Shown one piece after another: positions 1-9,911 of a stretch of 64,000 nt of DNA; position 1 is the first letter of the stretch, and each line of letters begins with the position of its first letter. The notes beneath the pieces were generated by a model. The model saw only the letters and a program-made list of their open reading frames with translations, searched no databases and had not been told where the DNA came from. Where the stretch lies: positions 1 to 64,000 of the forward strand of contig NZ_JAHKPW010000078.1 in assembly GCF_018860755.1 (NCBI RefSeq), in the 5' to 3' direction. Position numbers and translations under genes: made by a program. This DNA is from Colwellia sp. D2M02. GTDB lineage: Bacteria; Pseudomonadota; Gammaproteobacteria; Enterobacterales; Alteromonadaceae.

Positions 1-252
1 AAACATTTTTTAAGCCGAGCTCAGGTTAACTAGTGAGTTAAAACACGCCCTGCTCCTAATGCAACGGTTTCATCCCAATATGACATCACAAATATTAGAG
101 ACCTGCTAAACAATGTATGAGAACACATAGGCATTGCATTGAGTGGTATAAAAATAAAAGAGAAGAGAATAATTCGAAGAGTGCTTGTTACTATAACGAC
201 AACTATTAGCAGTAGTCCTTAATGATAACTTACCTTAAAGATTTTCAAGAAT

Positions 253-289
253 TTAAAAAGAAAAAGCCAGCGGCGAAAACGCAGCTGGC
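253..289 (-). terminator. Rho-independent terminator (minus strand)
   Basis: GCCAGC (266-271) pairs with GCTGGC (284-289), with one mismatch and then an inner GCG/CGC pairing around an AAAA loop. Read on the minus strand the stem is followed by an almost unbroken T-tract (complement of 253-265). It lies about 220 nt past the tex stop, so it ends either tex transcripts or a short separate transcript from 290-510. Confidence 0.65.
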
Positions 290-340
290 AAACCATCAAA
301 AATTTTAAATCGATTGACTCAATAAGAATCCAAAGTGGGT

Positions 341-378
341 ACTTAGTGGTTATGTGTCCTGGAGCATAACCACTAAGT
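341..378. repeat. Perfect 14-bp inverted repeat
   Basis: ACTTAGTGGTTATG at 341-354 is the exact reverse complement of 365-378, with a 10-nt loop between. Neither side is followed by a T-run, so it does not look like a simple terminator. It lies between the tex stop and the terminator at 253-289 and would form a very stable RNA hairpin in the tex 3' region. Confidence 0.7.
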
Positions 379-512
379 TCCGTGCTTTGCCGCTGCTTAG
401 TTAACTGAGAGAGCATTCACTTACCTAAGCAACAATTAAATAGTAATCATTCTCATTTTCAATGTCAACAATATTTTGAAATTGTTTAAAAATAAAACTA
501 CTGCTAGGTAAT

Positions 513-2900
513 TTATTTTTTTAGTTTCGCAAAGGCATCAGCAAAAGCGTTGCCCATAGCGGCATTGTCAATTTTTTTCGGTTTTGTCGAACCCGCATTT
601 CTATTTTTGTGATTACTATTCTGGTGAGGTTTTTTAGGTTGGCTCTCTGCTGATTGCGCTTTATTGTTCTTACCTTGCGCATTATTTTTAGTTTGATTAG
701 CTGAACTCGCTTTTTCATCTAAACGCATGGTTAAGCTAATACGCTTTCTGGCAATATCAACTTCGAGTACTTTCACTTTAACAATATCGCCCGCTTTAAG
801 TAATTCACTCGGATCACTCACAAACTTGTCGGTAATAGACGAAATATGTACTAAACCGTCTTGATGAACACCAATATCAACAAAGGCACCAAAGTTAGCC
901 ACATTAGAAACAACCCCTTCTAACACCATACCAAGCGTTAAATCCGCCATAGTATTAACGCCTTCAGCAAAAGTAGCCGTTTTAAATTCAGGGCGCGGAT
1001 CGCGATTAGGTTTAATAAGTTCATTAATAATTTCTTTCACGGTCACTTCACCAAAGTGCTCATCAGCCACTGTTGCTGCATCAACCTTGCTCAGTGCAGT
1101 TTCATTATTAAGTAACTGTAAGGCATCAAGGTTTAATTGCTTAACAATACGCTCAACAACGGGGTATGTTTCAGGGTGCACCGCAGATTGATCTAATGGG
1201 TTATCGCCATCAACAATTCGTAAAAATCCAGCCGCTTGCTCGAAAGCTTTCGGACCAAGACGAGCAACTTTTTGTAACTGGCTTCTATTAGTAAAGCGCC
1301 CTTCGCTATCACGATACGCAACAATGTTATTCGCCATGGTTTTGGTTAACCCTGAAATGCGTGTTAATAGTGCCGCGGAAGCGCTATTTAAATCAACGCC
1401 AATGGCGTTTACACAGTCTTCTACTACATCATCAAGGGTGTTACTTAGTTTACTTTGACTTACGTCGTGTTGATATAAGCCGACACCTATTGCTTTTGGG
1501 TCTATTTTTACTAGCTCAGCTAACGGGTCTTGTAAACGACGAGCAATTGATACCGCACCACGTAACGACACATCTAAATCAGGAAATTCTTTAGCCGCAA
1601 ATTCAGAGGCTGAATAAACAGAAGCGCCAGCTTCGCTAACCACTACTTTAGTCGGTATAACAAGGTTAGTTTTAGCTTCATCGTTATTTAGCGCTTTAAT
1701 TAGCTCATCAATGAGCTTGTCACTTTCACGTGAACCTGTGCCATTACCAATCGCTATTAATTCAATTTTATACTGACGACATAAATTCACTAAAGTGCGT
1801 ATCGATTTATCCCAATGGTTTTGTGGAGCATGAGGAAAAATAGTGGTGGTATGTAATAGCTTTGCGGTGCTATCAACAATGGCAATTTTACAACCTGTTC
1901 GTAAACCAGGATCTAACCCTAAAGTTACTTTAGCGCCAGCAGGTGGAGCCATTAATAAATCATGTAAGTTATTAGCAAATACTTTAATCGCTTGTTCTTC
2001 TGCTTGTTCTCTTAATTGCGTTAACAGTTCAGTGGTTAAGCTTTTGCTCAATTTCTCTTTCCAGGTGAGCTGCACTACTTTGGTTAAAAATTTTGCTCCG
2101 GCTTGTTGCGTTAGGCGTAACGTTAGGTGTTCACTAATAACCTGTTCAGCACTTGAAACACGCTGGCTTTCCTGCCCTGGGTCAACATCTATCGACAGTT
2201 GAATAAATCCTTCATTTCGTCCACGTAACATCGCTAACATACGGTGCGACGGGACATTGCGGAGTAATTCGTTATGATCAAAGTAATCACGATACTTGGC
2301 CGCTTCTTGTGTTTTAGCTTTAACAACACTACTTGTTAAGTGTGCTTGTTTAAGAATATGTCGACGTAACTTTTGTAATAACGCGGCATCTTCACTAAAG
2401 CGCTCAGCAAGAATATAACTTGCCCCTTCAAGTACTGCGGCTTCATCAGCAAAACCCGCCTCAACATTAATATAATTTTTAGCTTCAACTTCTGGGTTAA
2501 GCTGCCAATTATTGAATAGCTGATTTGCCAGCGGCTCAATACCCGCCTCACACGCGATTTTTCCTTTAGTGCGACGCTTAGGCTTATATGGTAAATATAA
2601 ATCTTCTAAGGTAGTTTTATTATCTGCATTATCAATTAACTGATTCAGCGCAGGGGTAAGCTTACCTTGTTGCTTAATATTGGTTAGAATAATTTGACGT
2701 CTGTCATTAAGCTCACGTAAATAGCTCAAGCGCTTTGCCAAGTGGCGTAAGTGGTTATCGTCTAACCCTTGAGTCGCTTCTTTACGATAACGCGCGATAA
2801 AAGGCACGGTTGAGCCGTCATCAAGTAAGGTAATAGCGGCATTAATTTGTGACGTACTAACTTTAAGTTCTTGAGCGATTGTGTCAGCAATAGTTAACAT
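513..2900 (-). CDS. tex: Tex, S1-domain RNA-binding transcription accessory protein
   Basis: The protein has 795 residues from the ATG at 2900. A longer frame reaches 2972, but those 24 residues are hydrophobic and unlike Tex, whose N-terminus normally resembles the sequence after this ATG. The order fits the family: N-terminal helical region, YqgF/RNase H-like fold ([16 protein letters not shown]), helix-hairpin-helix segment ([13 protein letters not shown]) and a C-terminal S1 domain ([16 protein letters not shown]). After S1 comes a Lys/Asn/Gln-rich, probably disordered tail of about 70 residues, which helps make it longer than the E. coli protein (about 773). Tex binds nucleic acid and affects transcription and RNA turnover in the cytoplasm. 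It appears monocistronic. Confidence 0.95.
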   Translation of the reverse strand: MLTIADTIAQELKVSTSQINAAITLLDDGSTVPFIARYRKEATQGLDDNHLRHLAKRLSYLRELNDRRQIILTNIKQQGKLTPALNQLIDNADNKTTLEDLYLPYKPKRRTKGKIACEAGIEPLANQLFNNWQLNPEVEAKNYINVEAGFADEAAVLEGASYILAERFSEDAALLQKLRRHILKQAHLTSSVVKAKTQEAAKYRDYFDHNELLRNVPSHRMLAMLRGRNEGFIQLSIDVDPGQESQRVSSAEQVISEHLTLRLTQQAGAKFLTKVVQLTWKEKLSKSLTTELLTQLREQAEEQAIKVFANNLHDLLMAPPAGAKVTLGLDPGLRTGCKIAIVDSTAKLLHTTTIFPHAPQNHWDKSIRTLVNLCRQYKIELIAIGNGTGSRESDKLIDELIKALNNDEAKTNLVIPTKVVVSEAGASVYSASEFAAKEFPDLDVSLRGAVSIARRLQDPLAELVKIDPKAIGVGLYQHDVSQSKLSNTLDDVVEDCVNAIGVDLNSASAALLTRISGLTKTMANNIVAYRDSEGRFTNRSQLQKVARLGPKAFEQAAGFLRIVDGDNPLDQSAVHPETYPVVERIVKQLNLDALQLLNNETALSKVDAATVADEHFGEVTVKEIINELIKPNRDPRPEFKTATFAEGVNTMADLTLGMVLEGVVSNVANFGAFVDIGVHQDGLVHISSITDKFVSDPSELLKAGDIVKVKVLEVDIARKRISLTMRLDEKASSANQTKNNAQGKNNKAQSAESQPKKPHQNSNHKNRNAGSTKPKKIDNAAMGNAFADAFAKLKK

Positions 2901-3116
2901 TAAATTGCAATTCCAACTAAGAAAAAATAAAAGCAAATCATAACAGAAAATAACTTTAGCGAAAATCAGCAACTGCTATGGGTGGTAGATATTTTATAGT
3001 GGCTTACAAGTAATCATTAATGGCTATTAATGTGCATATAGCGTAAGTGAAGTCAGAGAAGCATTTATTAAACCAAGATCAGGTTAAATAATGTTAACTA
3101 TTCGGCAGATAAGTTA

Positions 3117-4394
3117 TTACGGTTTGGGTCTAACCGCATTTCCTCCTGAGGATTTGGCTTGATATGCAGCTTTATCAGCTAAATTAAACAGTGCTTTATA
3201 ATCAAATACATCTTGTTCAGTAGAAGAAACGCCGAAACTACCCGAAATATTAACTTCATCATGATTAACATTAAGTTGCTTAATAAGCGCTCTAATCATT
3301 TCAGCTTTCTGAATAGCCTCTTGCTTTGAGCAATTAGGTAGTACTAATAAAAATTCATCTCCTCCCAAGCGAACGGCAGTATCTTCTAATCGGCAATTTT
3401 TTTGTAAAACACCAGCTACTTTTAGTAAAACGTCATCGCCCTGTTCATGGCCAAAATTGTCATTAATGTATTTAAACTTATCAAGATCAATCATGATTAA
3501 GCTTAGTGGGTGGGCATGACGTTTGACTTGACTTAACGATTTACGTATCGCTAAATGTAAATAATAACGATTAAATAAACCGGTTAGCTGATCGGTCATC
3601 GCAATTTTTTCAAGCTCTTTCTTTTGTAAAATCACTTGTTGATACAAGTGGCGCGTATCGATAAGATTTTTAACTCTTACCGCCAATTCGGCCTGTAAAA
3701 CCGGTTTAGTAATAAAATCATTCGCTCCTACTTTTAATGCGCGAATTCTTTCATATGAATTACTAATTGACGATATTGCCAGAATAGGAATACTTTTCTT
3801 TTCATCACTACGTGCTCTGATCGCTTGAATAACATCAATACCATCGCGATCACCGGGTAAAATAATATCTAGCAATACTAAATCGTAATGATTATTTGCA
3901 AAGGCTTCGATACTTTCATCTGCCGAAGTAAAGTGCTCAACGGTCAGACCCATTTGCGCAAGAATCTCCATAGTCATGTTTGCTAATGTTAAGTGATCTT
4001 CCACATACAACACATGTCCTGAGCTTTCACAAACAACCAACTCACCTTCACTAATATGAGCGAGTGTTTTTTTCAACTCGGTAATATCCATTTTTTGACA
4101 TACTGCATTAATATCAGCAGTGTGCATTTTGTCTAATTTACCCTGCTCAGTTTCACTCGATAATATAATGATAAAGGCATTACTTTGCCGTGATTTCAAC
4201 TGATGGGCGAGTTCAACGCCTAGCATGTCAGATAGTTGCATTGAAACACAAACTAAGCCAAAGTCATTACTTTCACAGGCCTTAAGCGCCTCTGCACCTG
4301 AGGTAACTTCTTCGGGTATAATTGAGTAACCGTACAAAAACTCTTTTAATAGCGCTCGATAGGTTTTAGAAGAATCAACAATTAACGCTTTCAT
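3117..4394 (-). CDS. Two-receiver response regulator with GGDEF diguanylate cyclase
   Basis: 425 residues with two receiver domains (about 1-115 and 125-250) and a GGDEF domain (about 270-420). The second receiver has a normal acceptor (DLVLLDIILPGDRDG). The first has Ser51 where the phospho-accepting Asp is expected (GLVCVSMQLSD), so it is probably not phosphorylated there. The cyclase has an intact RLGGDEF active site and a product-inhibition I-site RLED exactly five residues before GGDEF, so it should make cyclic di-GMP under feedback control. No transmembrane segment is visible. It is divergent from greB, and no histidine kinase lies nearby. The output could relate to the exopolysaccharide locus, but nothing in the sequence links them. 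Confidence 0.9.
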   Translation of the reverse strand: MKALIVDSSKTYRALLKEFLYGYSIIPEEVTSGAEALKACESNDFGLVCVSMQLSDMLGVELAHQLKSRQSNAFIIILSSETEQGKLDKMHTADINAVCQKMDITELKKTLAHISEGELVVCESSGHVLYVEDHLTLANMTMEILAQMGLTVEHFTSADESIEAFANNHYDLVLLDIILPGDRDGIDVIQAIRARSDEKKSIPILAISSISNSYERIRALKVGANDFITKPVLQAELAVRVKNLIDTRHLYQQVILQKKELEKIAMTDQLTGLFNRYYLHLAIRKSLSQVKRHAHPLSLIMIDLDKFKYINDNFGHEQGDDVLLKVAGVLQKNCRLEDTAVRLGGDEFLLVLPNCSKQEAIQKAEMIRALIKQLNVNHDEVNISGSFGVSSTEQDVFDYKALFNLADKAAYQAKSSGGNAVRPKP

Positions 4395-4504
4395 TGATAC
4401 ACAGCCTCAGAGTAAATAATCTTAACTCAATTATGGTAGGTATTTTTATATATGCCAATCACCTATACTTGACCCGTTGCTTAACCTAACTTAATAATGA
4501 CCCC

Positions 4505-4981
4505 ATGAAAAAATCAAACTACATTACTCGCGCTGGTTGGGATCGACTCGATCAAGAGTTAAAATTTCTCTGGAAAGACGAACGTCCTAAAATAACCCGT
4601 TCGGTAAGTGAAGCGGCAGCCCAAGGCGATCGCAGTGAGAATGCTGAATACATTTATGGTAAGAGACGACTACGCGAAATTGACCGCCGAGTGCGATTTT
4701 TAATGAAGCGTACTGAAGAGTTAACCATAGTTTACCCTGACCCACAGCAAGAGGGCCGTGCATTTTTTGGTGCTTGGGTTACCTTAATTAATGAAGCCGA
4801 CAAAGAGTTTGTCTATCGTATCGTTGGACCCGATGAGTGGGACGTAAAACGTGGCGAGATTAGTATCGACTCACCTATGGCACGCGCCTTACTAGGTAAA
4901 GCGGTTGACGATGAAGTAGTGGTACAAACTCCTGAAGGTGAAAAAATATTTGATATTATTGCCATTGCTTATAAAAAATAG
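4505..4981 (+). CDS. greB: Transcript cleavage factor GreB
   Basis: 158 residues, normal GreB length. The N-terminal coiled coil carries the acidic tip residues (QGDRSENAEYIYGKRRLREID), followed by the FKBP-like C-terminal domain (FGAWVTLINE...). GreB enters the RNA polymerase secondary channel and stimulates cleavage of backtracked transcripts. The sequence matches GreB better than GreA, with FLWKDERP near the start. The gene is transcribed alone and divergently from the GGDEF regulator. The ribosome-binding site is weak. Confidence 0.95.
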   Translation: MKKSNYITRAGWDRLDQELKFLWKDERPKITRSVSEAAAQGDRSENAEYIYGKRRLREIDRRVRFLMKRTEELTIVYPDPQQEGRAFFGAWVTLINEADKEFVYRIVGPDEWDVKRGEISIDSPMARALLGKAVDDEVVVQTPEGEKIFDIIAIAYKK

Positions 4982-4991
4982 TGTGTCACTA

Positions 4992-6476
4992 TCAATAATC
5001 AAATTGAAACCCTATCTGAATATGTGCGCCACGCATCCATTTTTCGCCATCAAGGGTAACAGTATCTAGCGTACTTGCCACATCAATATTGATAAATTTC
5101 ATTACTGTTATTCCCGCATTGAGGTAAGAAAGCTGCGACCCTGCTAAATTACGGCTAAAACCAATTCTCGCACTAGGTAACCACCAACTATCATTTGCGT
5201 AACCGCCTGTGATTGTAAGCCATTGATATCTATCTTTCATCGGGTCAACAGTAGGGTTTGCATCAAGCTCAGCATTAAGGCTCCACTGCCTGTCATCAGT
5301 ATAAATACCTGCTTCAAGCTTTACTTGACGCTGCATAGTAAAAGACTTGTGGCTAGATAGTTTACGTATAATTTGTAAAGAGTTGAAATCGTCTTCCAGC
5401 TCAGGGTATTCATAAGTATTTTCAATGAGGTTAGTAACAGATGCACCGACTTGGTAATTATCTGTCGCCCACACTAGCCCTAAGTCAATATCAAAACCGT
5501 TTTCATAGATGAGGTCGGCATCTTTAATGTCATTAAACAATGCTTCAGAATCAGTAACATCACCTAATCGCGTACTCACATTTGTTAAACCTACACGATA
5601 AAAGTTAGGCTTTACCCCCCAATATAAGTTCCCAGCTCCCGAAGATAATGCTTTAGCACTGTATGCTAGTGAAGCTCGAAAAACCGTCGTGGCTTTTACC
5701 AGTAGTAAACTGTCATTATCGATGCTTAATTTCACCTTTTGATTAGCCGGATTATAAAAAAGGGTAATACCTCCTGATAAGTCAAGCGCTTGAACTGGAT
5801 CGCTTTCATTGAAGTCGGGTATAGTCTTTAATTGCGTTCTCGCTTGTTCACTATCAAAGTTAATATCTTCAAAAATGCCTACAGCTTTAGCATTACCCTT
5901 AAAATCAGTGCTAAATAGCAAACTGCCACCGTAAAAATCATCGCTCAAGACAAAACTGGCATTTGCGATAGCTTCAGCTTTACCGTAACCTTCGGTAGTA
6001 ATTAATGCTAAAACTCCTGCCGTGGTTAGCACTTTATCTTCTAAAACGTCGATTCGGTCCTCTAATTCAGGATACGCTTGAAACAAGTCCTCCCATGTGT
6101 AATCTCTAATAGGGTTTTCTAGGCTAGGTGGAGATCCTGGGGTACCCTCATCTTCGCTTGGTGAAAATTGCGACGATATATCATCTATTTTTGCAAATAA
6201 CTCATCTAAATCGCCATATTCCAAACCCGCACCAAACTCAATAATACCTCCGGTCATCACGTAAGGATCGTTTCGCTCAATCACTAACGCCGCAGCGGCT
6301 GGATTACCCGCATTAGTTAGCGCGCGCTGCGAGTAGTTTAACCCTCCGCTTGGATGGCTATTAGCAAGCGCCTTTATTGGTATTAACAAAAGTAATAAAG
6401 AGGTAATAAAAAAGATATTAACATTTTGAAGTGGTTTGTTAATCGTATATGGCGACATCAAGAAAGAGTATGTCAA
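4992..6476 (-). CDS. TraF_2-type outer-membrane beta-barrel protein
   Basis: About 494 residues. A hydrophobic signal peptide (FFITSLLLLLIPIKALA) is followed by mature sequence with NAGNPAAAALV and many alternating aromatic beta-strands ending in FQFDY, an outer-membrane-like C-terminus. The pattern fits the family labelled conjugal transfer protein TraF (TraF_2), chromosomal in many marine gammaproteobacteria and probably unrelated to conjugation here, since no tra genes are near. Start choice is uncertain. A GTG at 6488 has no Shine-Dalgarno sequence and an ATG at 6458 has none, but a TTG at 6476 has AAGGTG nine bases upstream. The function is unknown. Confidence 0.75.
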   Translation of the reverse strand: MTYSFLMSPYTINKPLQNVNIFFITSLLLLLIPIKALANSHPSGGLNYSQRALTNAGNPAAAALVIERNDPYVMTGGIIEFGAGLEYGDLDELFAKIDDISSQFSPSEDEGTPGSPPSLENPIRDYTWEDLFQAYPELEDRIDVLEDKVLTTAGVLALITTEGYGKAEAIANASFVLSDDFYGGSLLFSTDFKGNAKAVGIFEDINFDSEQARTQLKTIPDFNESDPVQALDLSGGITLFYNPANQKVKLSIDNDSLLLVKATTVFRASLAYSAKALSSGAGNLYWGVKPNFYRVGLTNVSTRLGDVTDSEALFNDIKDADLIYENGFDIDLGLVWATDNYQVGASVTNLIENTYEYPELEDDFNSLQIIRKLSSHKSFTMQRQVKLEAGIYTDDRQWSLNAELDANPTVDPMKDRYQWLTITGGYANDSWWLPSARIGFSRNLAGSQLSYLNAGITVMKFINIDVASTLDTVTLDGEKWMRGAHIQIGFQFDY

Positions 6477-6711
6477 AATAGTAATCACCTTAAAAAAATA
6501 AACTACCTAAGAGCTGTTGAACTTTCAGAGGTAAAATTTATTCAATTTAAAACGGATTTAATTGCAGCCCGAGTTTTTTATTATAGTTATTCTATTAAAA
6601 AGCGAGCAACCATGGATAAATCTATTTTTTATCAAAATCACCACTAAAATTAGCATACAACTCAAAAATGGCTAATAAAGTAGTGATTAAAAAAATAGCG
6701 ACATGCTTTTA

Positions 6712-7617
6712 CTATTTAATGAGCCTACTGCGTACTGGTGTCTGACAAACATCAAGTACTGGAGGTGGCTTTTTATAAAAAAAGGCATTGTCACGAGCAC
6801 GTCGCTGAGCAATACGTTTAGCAAAAGCTTTATTATCGGTATTTTCCACTTCAATAATTAACTGCTCTTGTGCTGGTACATCAGCCATTAATTGCATTTG
6901 AGTGATCACCGTATGTTGTGCTGCGCTAATTGGCTTTTCGCCTTCTATTACACTGGTACGCTGTATTGCTTGAATATGCTGCATACCATAAACCACACGA
7001 CCAAAAATCGTCATAATGCGATCTAAATAACGCGGCGCTTGCCCTATTACAAAGTAAAAATGACTTGAGGCACTGTCGGGATCATTACTACGCGCCATTG
7101 CCAAGGTTCCGGGGCAATGCGTTAGCCATGCCTGACCACCTTGCTCGTTTTGATGAGTGGCCAATGCGAAACCGGCTTTAAAACCTGTTTGCTCTGCAAA
7201 TAAATCGGATTGTTGCACTGGCGTAAATGACCAATTTTTATCGATGCTCCATTCGCCCTCAATCGCTAACGTGGTCACTGCTTTATCTTTTACACTGCCG
7301 TCTTTAGGTCCTGCTTGTGCGACAAAACCATCAATAACACGATAAAAAGCCGTACCATCATAAAAGCCTTGCTGCACTAATTGGCTAAACTGCTTTACAT
7401 GATTTGGTGAAAATTGTGGTGCTAGTTCAATAACTACTTTACCGTGCGGCAACGTCAGTAGCACCGTCTTTTTAGGGTCTAACTGCCGCCATAAACTCTC
7501 ATTGGGCTCACTAGGTAAACTACTTGCTGTGCTATAAGCCGGCTTAATCGCCGCAAAAAATGTTATTGCAGTAAGAGCTAGCCCTAAAGTAACTTTAGAT
7601 AAAAACAGTTTATTCAT
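6712..7617 (-). CDS. Periplasmic cyclophilin-type peptidyl-prolyl isomerase
   Basis: 301 residues from the ATG at 7617, chosen because a signal peptide (LALTAITFFAAIKPAYS) then starts almost at once; ATGs at 7626 and 7659 are alternatives. The cyclophilin core is visible as KVVIELAPQFSPNHVKQF, FYRVIDGFVAQAGP with the conserved Arg, and SSHFYFVIGQAP. A Lys/Arg-rich C-terminal extension of about 50 residues follows the domain. It should isomerise prolyl peptide bonds of proteins in the periplasm. The gene is divergent from the DUF445 gene, with about 75 bp between them. Confidence 0.85.
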   Translation of the reverse strand: MNKLFLSKVTLGLALTAITFFAAIKPAYSTASSLPSEPNESLWRQLDPKKTVLLTLPHGKVVIELAPQFSPNHVKQFSQLVQQGFYDGTAFYRVIDGFVAQAGPKDGSVKDKAVTTLAIEGEWSIDKNWSFTPVQQSDLFAEQTGFKAGFALATHQNEQGGQAWLTHCPGTLAMARSNDPDSASSHFYFVIGQAPRYLDRIMTIFGRVVYGMQHIQAIQRTSVIEGEKPISAAQHTVITQMQLMADVPAQEQLIIEVENTDNKAFAKRIAQRRARDNAFFYKKPPPVLDVCQTPVRSRLIK

Positions 7618-7693
7618 AATCAACATCAAATATATGCCAAGAAAATTAAATGCTATCATAGCGGTTTCAAAAATTTAAGTTGGAGTTTTATTC

Positions 7694-8404
7694 GTGAACA
7701 AAAGTGTTATTACCAATATTATTGCCGTAACGGTAACGCTATTAGGGTACTTTACCAACCAAGCAATTATATTTACCGTGGGTATTTTTGCCTTATCAGG
7801 CGCTATTACTAACTGGTTAGCAATACACATGCTCTTTGAAAAAGTGCCTTTTTTATATGGCTCTGGCGTAATACCAGCACGTTTTGACGAGTTCAAACTG
7901 GCGATAAAACAATTAATGATGGAGCAATTTTTTACTGAAGATAATATCGACCGCTTCTTGTCCAACAGTTCAGGTAAAGCCAGTCCATTAAACTTAACTC
8001 CTGTTATTGAGAAAGTTGATTTAACATCTGCATTTAACAACTTAGTCGAAGTTATTGAACAATCGTCATTTGGCCCAATGCTTGCCATGGTTGGCGGCAG
8101 TGAAGCAATCCAGCCGATGAAAGCGCCTTTTATTGAAAAAATGAAAGCCTCAATACAAGAAATAAGTCAAAGCGAGCAATTTAATACACTACTACGTGAA
8201 GAGTTAGAGCAGCCCAACATGATTGCCAGTATGCGTGACAAAGTGAGCGACATTATTGATAAGCGCCTAAACGAACTAACTCCTCAGTTAGTAAAAGAAA
8301 TCATTCAAGCGATGATAAAAAAGCACTTAGGTTGGTTGGTTGTTTGGGGTGGTGTGTTTGGTGGCGCTATCGGTTTAATTGCTGCATTAACTAAAAACTT
8401 TTAG
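7694..8404 (+). CDS. DUF445 family membrane protein
   Basis: 236 residues. The start is a GTG preceded by TTGGAG. The N-terminal half has two hydrophobic segments and the family pattern GAITNWLAIHMLFEKVPF plus GSGVIPARFDEFK. The C-terminus has a final membrane segment (WLVVWGGVFGGAIGLIAAL), so the charged helical middle lies between membrane anchors. This matches short DUF445 proteins of gammaproteobacteria. Biochemical function is unknown, and its neighbours give no hint. Confidence 0.85.
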   Translation: MNKSVITNIIAVTVTLLGYFTNQAIIFTVGIFALSGAITNWLAIHMLFEKVPFLYGSGVIPARFDEFKLAIKQLMMEQFFTEDNIDRFLSNSSGKASPLNLTPVIEKVDLTSAFNNLVEVIEQSSFGPMLAMVGGSEAIQPMKAPFIEKMKASIQEISQSEQFNTLLREELEQPNMIASMRDKVSDIIDKRLNELTPQLVKEIIQAMIKKHLGWLVVWGGVFGGAIGLIAALTKNF

Positions 8405-8605
8405 TCACTAGGCAAAGACTTATAAAACAATCAATAAAAAATGTAAAAATTAGTCTTAATATTTAGCGAAAATACCACAAAAATCGCTTTAATTTCGCCC
8501 TGTGCTTAGGGTATGCTTGAATGATTAAAATTTGGGAAGTATTGCGAGTAATAGCAATGACGCTTTATTCAGTTTTTCCCGTACAACATAAGGTAAACTT
8601 CTGTC

Positions 8606-9796
8606 ATGTTTGGTAGTTTAAAGGCTTTGCCTGCCGATCCAATTTTAGGATTATTGGCTAAATATAGAAAAGACACTAACCCAAATAAAATCGATTTGGG
8701 TGTTGGCGTATACAAAAATGAAGCAGGTCATACTGCTATTCTTAATTGTGTAAAAAAAGCTGAGCAACACCGCCTAACTACCGAAGACACCAAAGTTTAC
8801 ATTGGCCCTACAGGCTCTGAGCTATTTAATGTTGAAATGGCTAACTTAGTTTTTGGTCAAAACCATAAAGTATTAACTGAAAACCGTGCACGTACTGTGT
8901 CAGCTCCAGGTGGTACAGGCGCATTACGTGTTGCTGCTGAATTTATTAAATCATGTAAAGCAGGCGCTACTGTTTGGGTAAGTAACCCAACATGGGCAAA
9001 TCATACGGGTTTATTTGAAGCGGCTGGCTTACAAGTTAAAACTTACCCTTATTACGATTACGAAAACAAAGGCTTAGACTTCGACGGTATGTTAGCAGCA
9101 CTGAAAGAAGTGTCTAGCGACGACGTAGTATTACTACACGCTTGTTGTCATAACCCAAGCGGTATGGACTTAAACAACGAGCAATGGCAACAAGTTGCTG
9201 AAGTAGCAAAAAGCGTTGGTTTTACACCATTAATCGACATGGCTTACCAAGGTTTTGGTACCGGTTTAGATGAAGACGCTTACGGCTTACGTTTAATGGC
9301 TGAAACTGTTAACGAAATGATTGTATGTAGCTCATGTTCTAAAAACTTTGGTTTATATCGTGAACGTATTGGTGCTTGTACTATTATTGGCGAATCAGCC
9401 CTTAGCGTAGATATTGCTAGTTCAGTATTACTTTCTGTCGTTCGTGTTATTTACTCTATGCCACCAGCACACGGTGCCGCTATTGTAGAAACCATTTTAA
9501 GCTCTGATGAGTTACGTAACGAATGGCACAGCGAGTTAAAAGAAATGCGTGACCGCATTAACGGTAACCGCCAACTATTAGTTGATAAGTTAATTGAAAA
9601 TGGCGTAACGCGCGACTTTAGCTTTATTGCTCGTCAAAGCGGTATGTTCTCTTTCTTGGGTATTACCCCAGAGCAAGTACAACAACTACAAGACGAATAC
9701 AGCATATACATGGTCGGTTCAAGTCGTATGAGTATTGCTGGTATTGCCAATAGTAATGTTGATTACTTAGCGCAATCTATTGCAAAAGTTTTATAA
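8606..9796 (+). CDS. Class I aromatic/aspartate aminotransferase
   Basis: 396 residues, the usual length for AspC/TyrB-type PLP enzymes. Lys246 in SCSKNFGLYRER is the expected Schiff-base lysine, GGTGALR contacts cofactor phosphate, and NPTWANH, HNPSGMD and ARQSGMFSF match the family. It transfers amino groups between aspartate or aromatic amino acids and 2-oxoglutarate in the cytoplasm. I cannot separate AspC from TyrB specificity by eye. The start ATG has AAGGTAA upstream. About 200 bp of AT-rich DNA precedes it and a terminator follows, so it is probably a single-gene unit. Confidence 0.92.
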   Translation: MFGSLKALPADPILGLLAKYRKDTNPNKIDLGVGVYKNEAGHTAILNCVKKAEQHRLTTEDTKVYIGPTGSELFNVEMANLVFGQNHKVLTENRARTVSAPGGTGALRVAAEFIKSCKAGATVWVSNPTWANHTGLFEAAGLQVKTYPYYDYENKGLDFDGMLAALKEVSSDDVVLLHACCHNPSGMDLNNEQWQQVAEVAKSVGFTPLIDMAYQGFGTGLDEDAYGLRLMAETVNEMIVCSSCSKNFGLYRERIGACTIIGESALSVDIASSVLLSVVRVIYSMPPAHGAAIVETILSSDELRNEWHSELKEMRDRINGNRQLLVDKLIENGVTRDFSFIARQSGMFSFLGITPEQVQQLQDEYSIYMVGSSRMSIAGIANSNVDYLAQSIAKVL

Positions 9797-9817
9797 CTAA
9801 CACTTTGCAATAAAAAC

Positions 9818-9868
9818 AGGCTGGGCTTTTTTTACGTGAATAGCGTAAAATAAGGTTCAGCCTTTTTT
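9818..9868 (+). terminator. Rho-independent terminator after the aminotransferase gene
   Basis: AGGCTG (9818-9823) pairs with CAGCCT (9858-9863). An inner CTTTTTTTACG/CGTAAAATAAG stem has one mismatch, and TTTTTT follows. It separates the aminotransferase from gmk. Confidence 0.8.
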
Positions 9869-9911
9869 ATTGGCTATTTTTAATATTCAACACACCTTAT
9901 AGGAGCACCTT

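Larger units (their letters stand above)
1..512. other. Non-coding region beyond tex
   Basis: No convincing gene is present. A 65-codon frame on the minus strand (219-416) runs across two hairpins and has no recognisable family, so I do not call it. The stretch holds a GAGCTC-centred motif at 16-29, a perfect 14-bp inverted repeat at 341-354/365-378, and a terminator-like hairpin at 266-289. All three are described separately. The gene to the left is outside the window. Confidence 0.6.

Noticed and set aside
219-416. 65-codon minus-strand frame in the left-edge non-coding region
   Set aside because: It reads through two strong hairpins, has no ribosome-binding site or family likeness, and is better explained by RNA structure.
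6489-6711. Plus-strand frame of 73 codons running out of the TraF_2 gene
   Set aside because: It overlaps the start region of the outer-membrane protein gene, is very AT-rich, and has no recognisable feature.
7675-8088. 137-codon frame opposite the DUF445 gene
   Set aside because: It lies wholly antisense to a well-supported membrane protein gene with a good GTG start and has no independent support.
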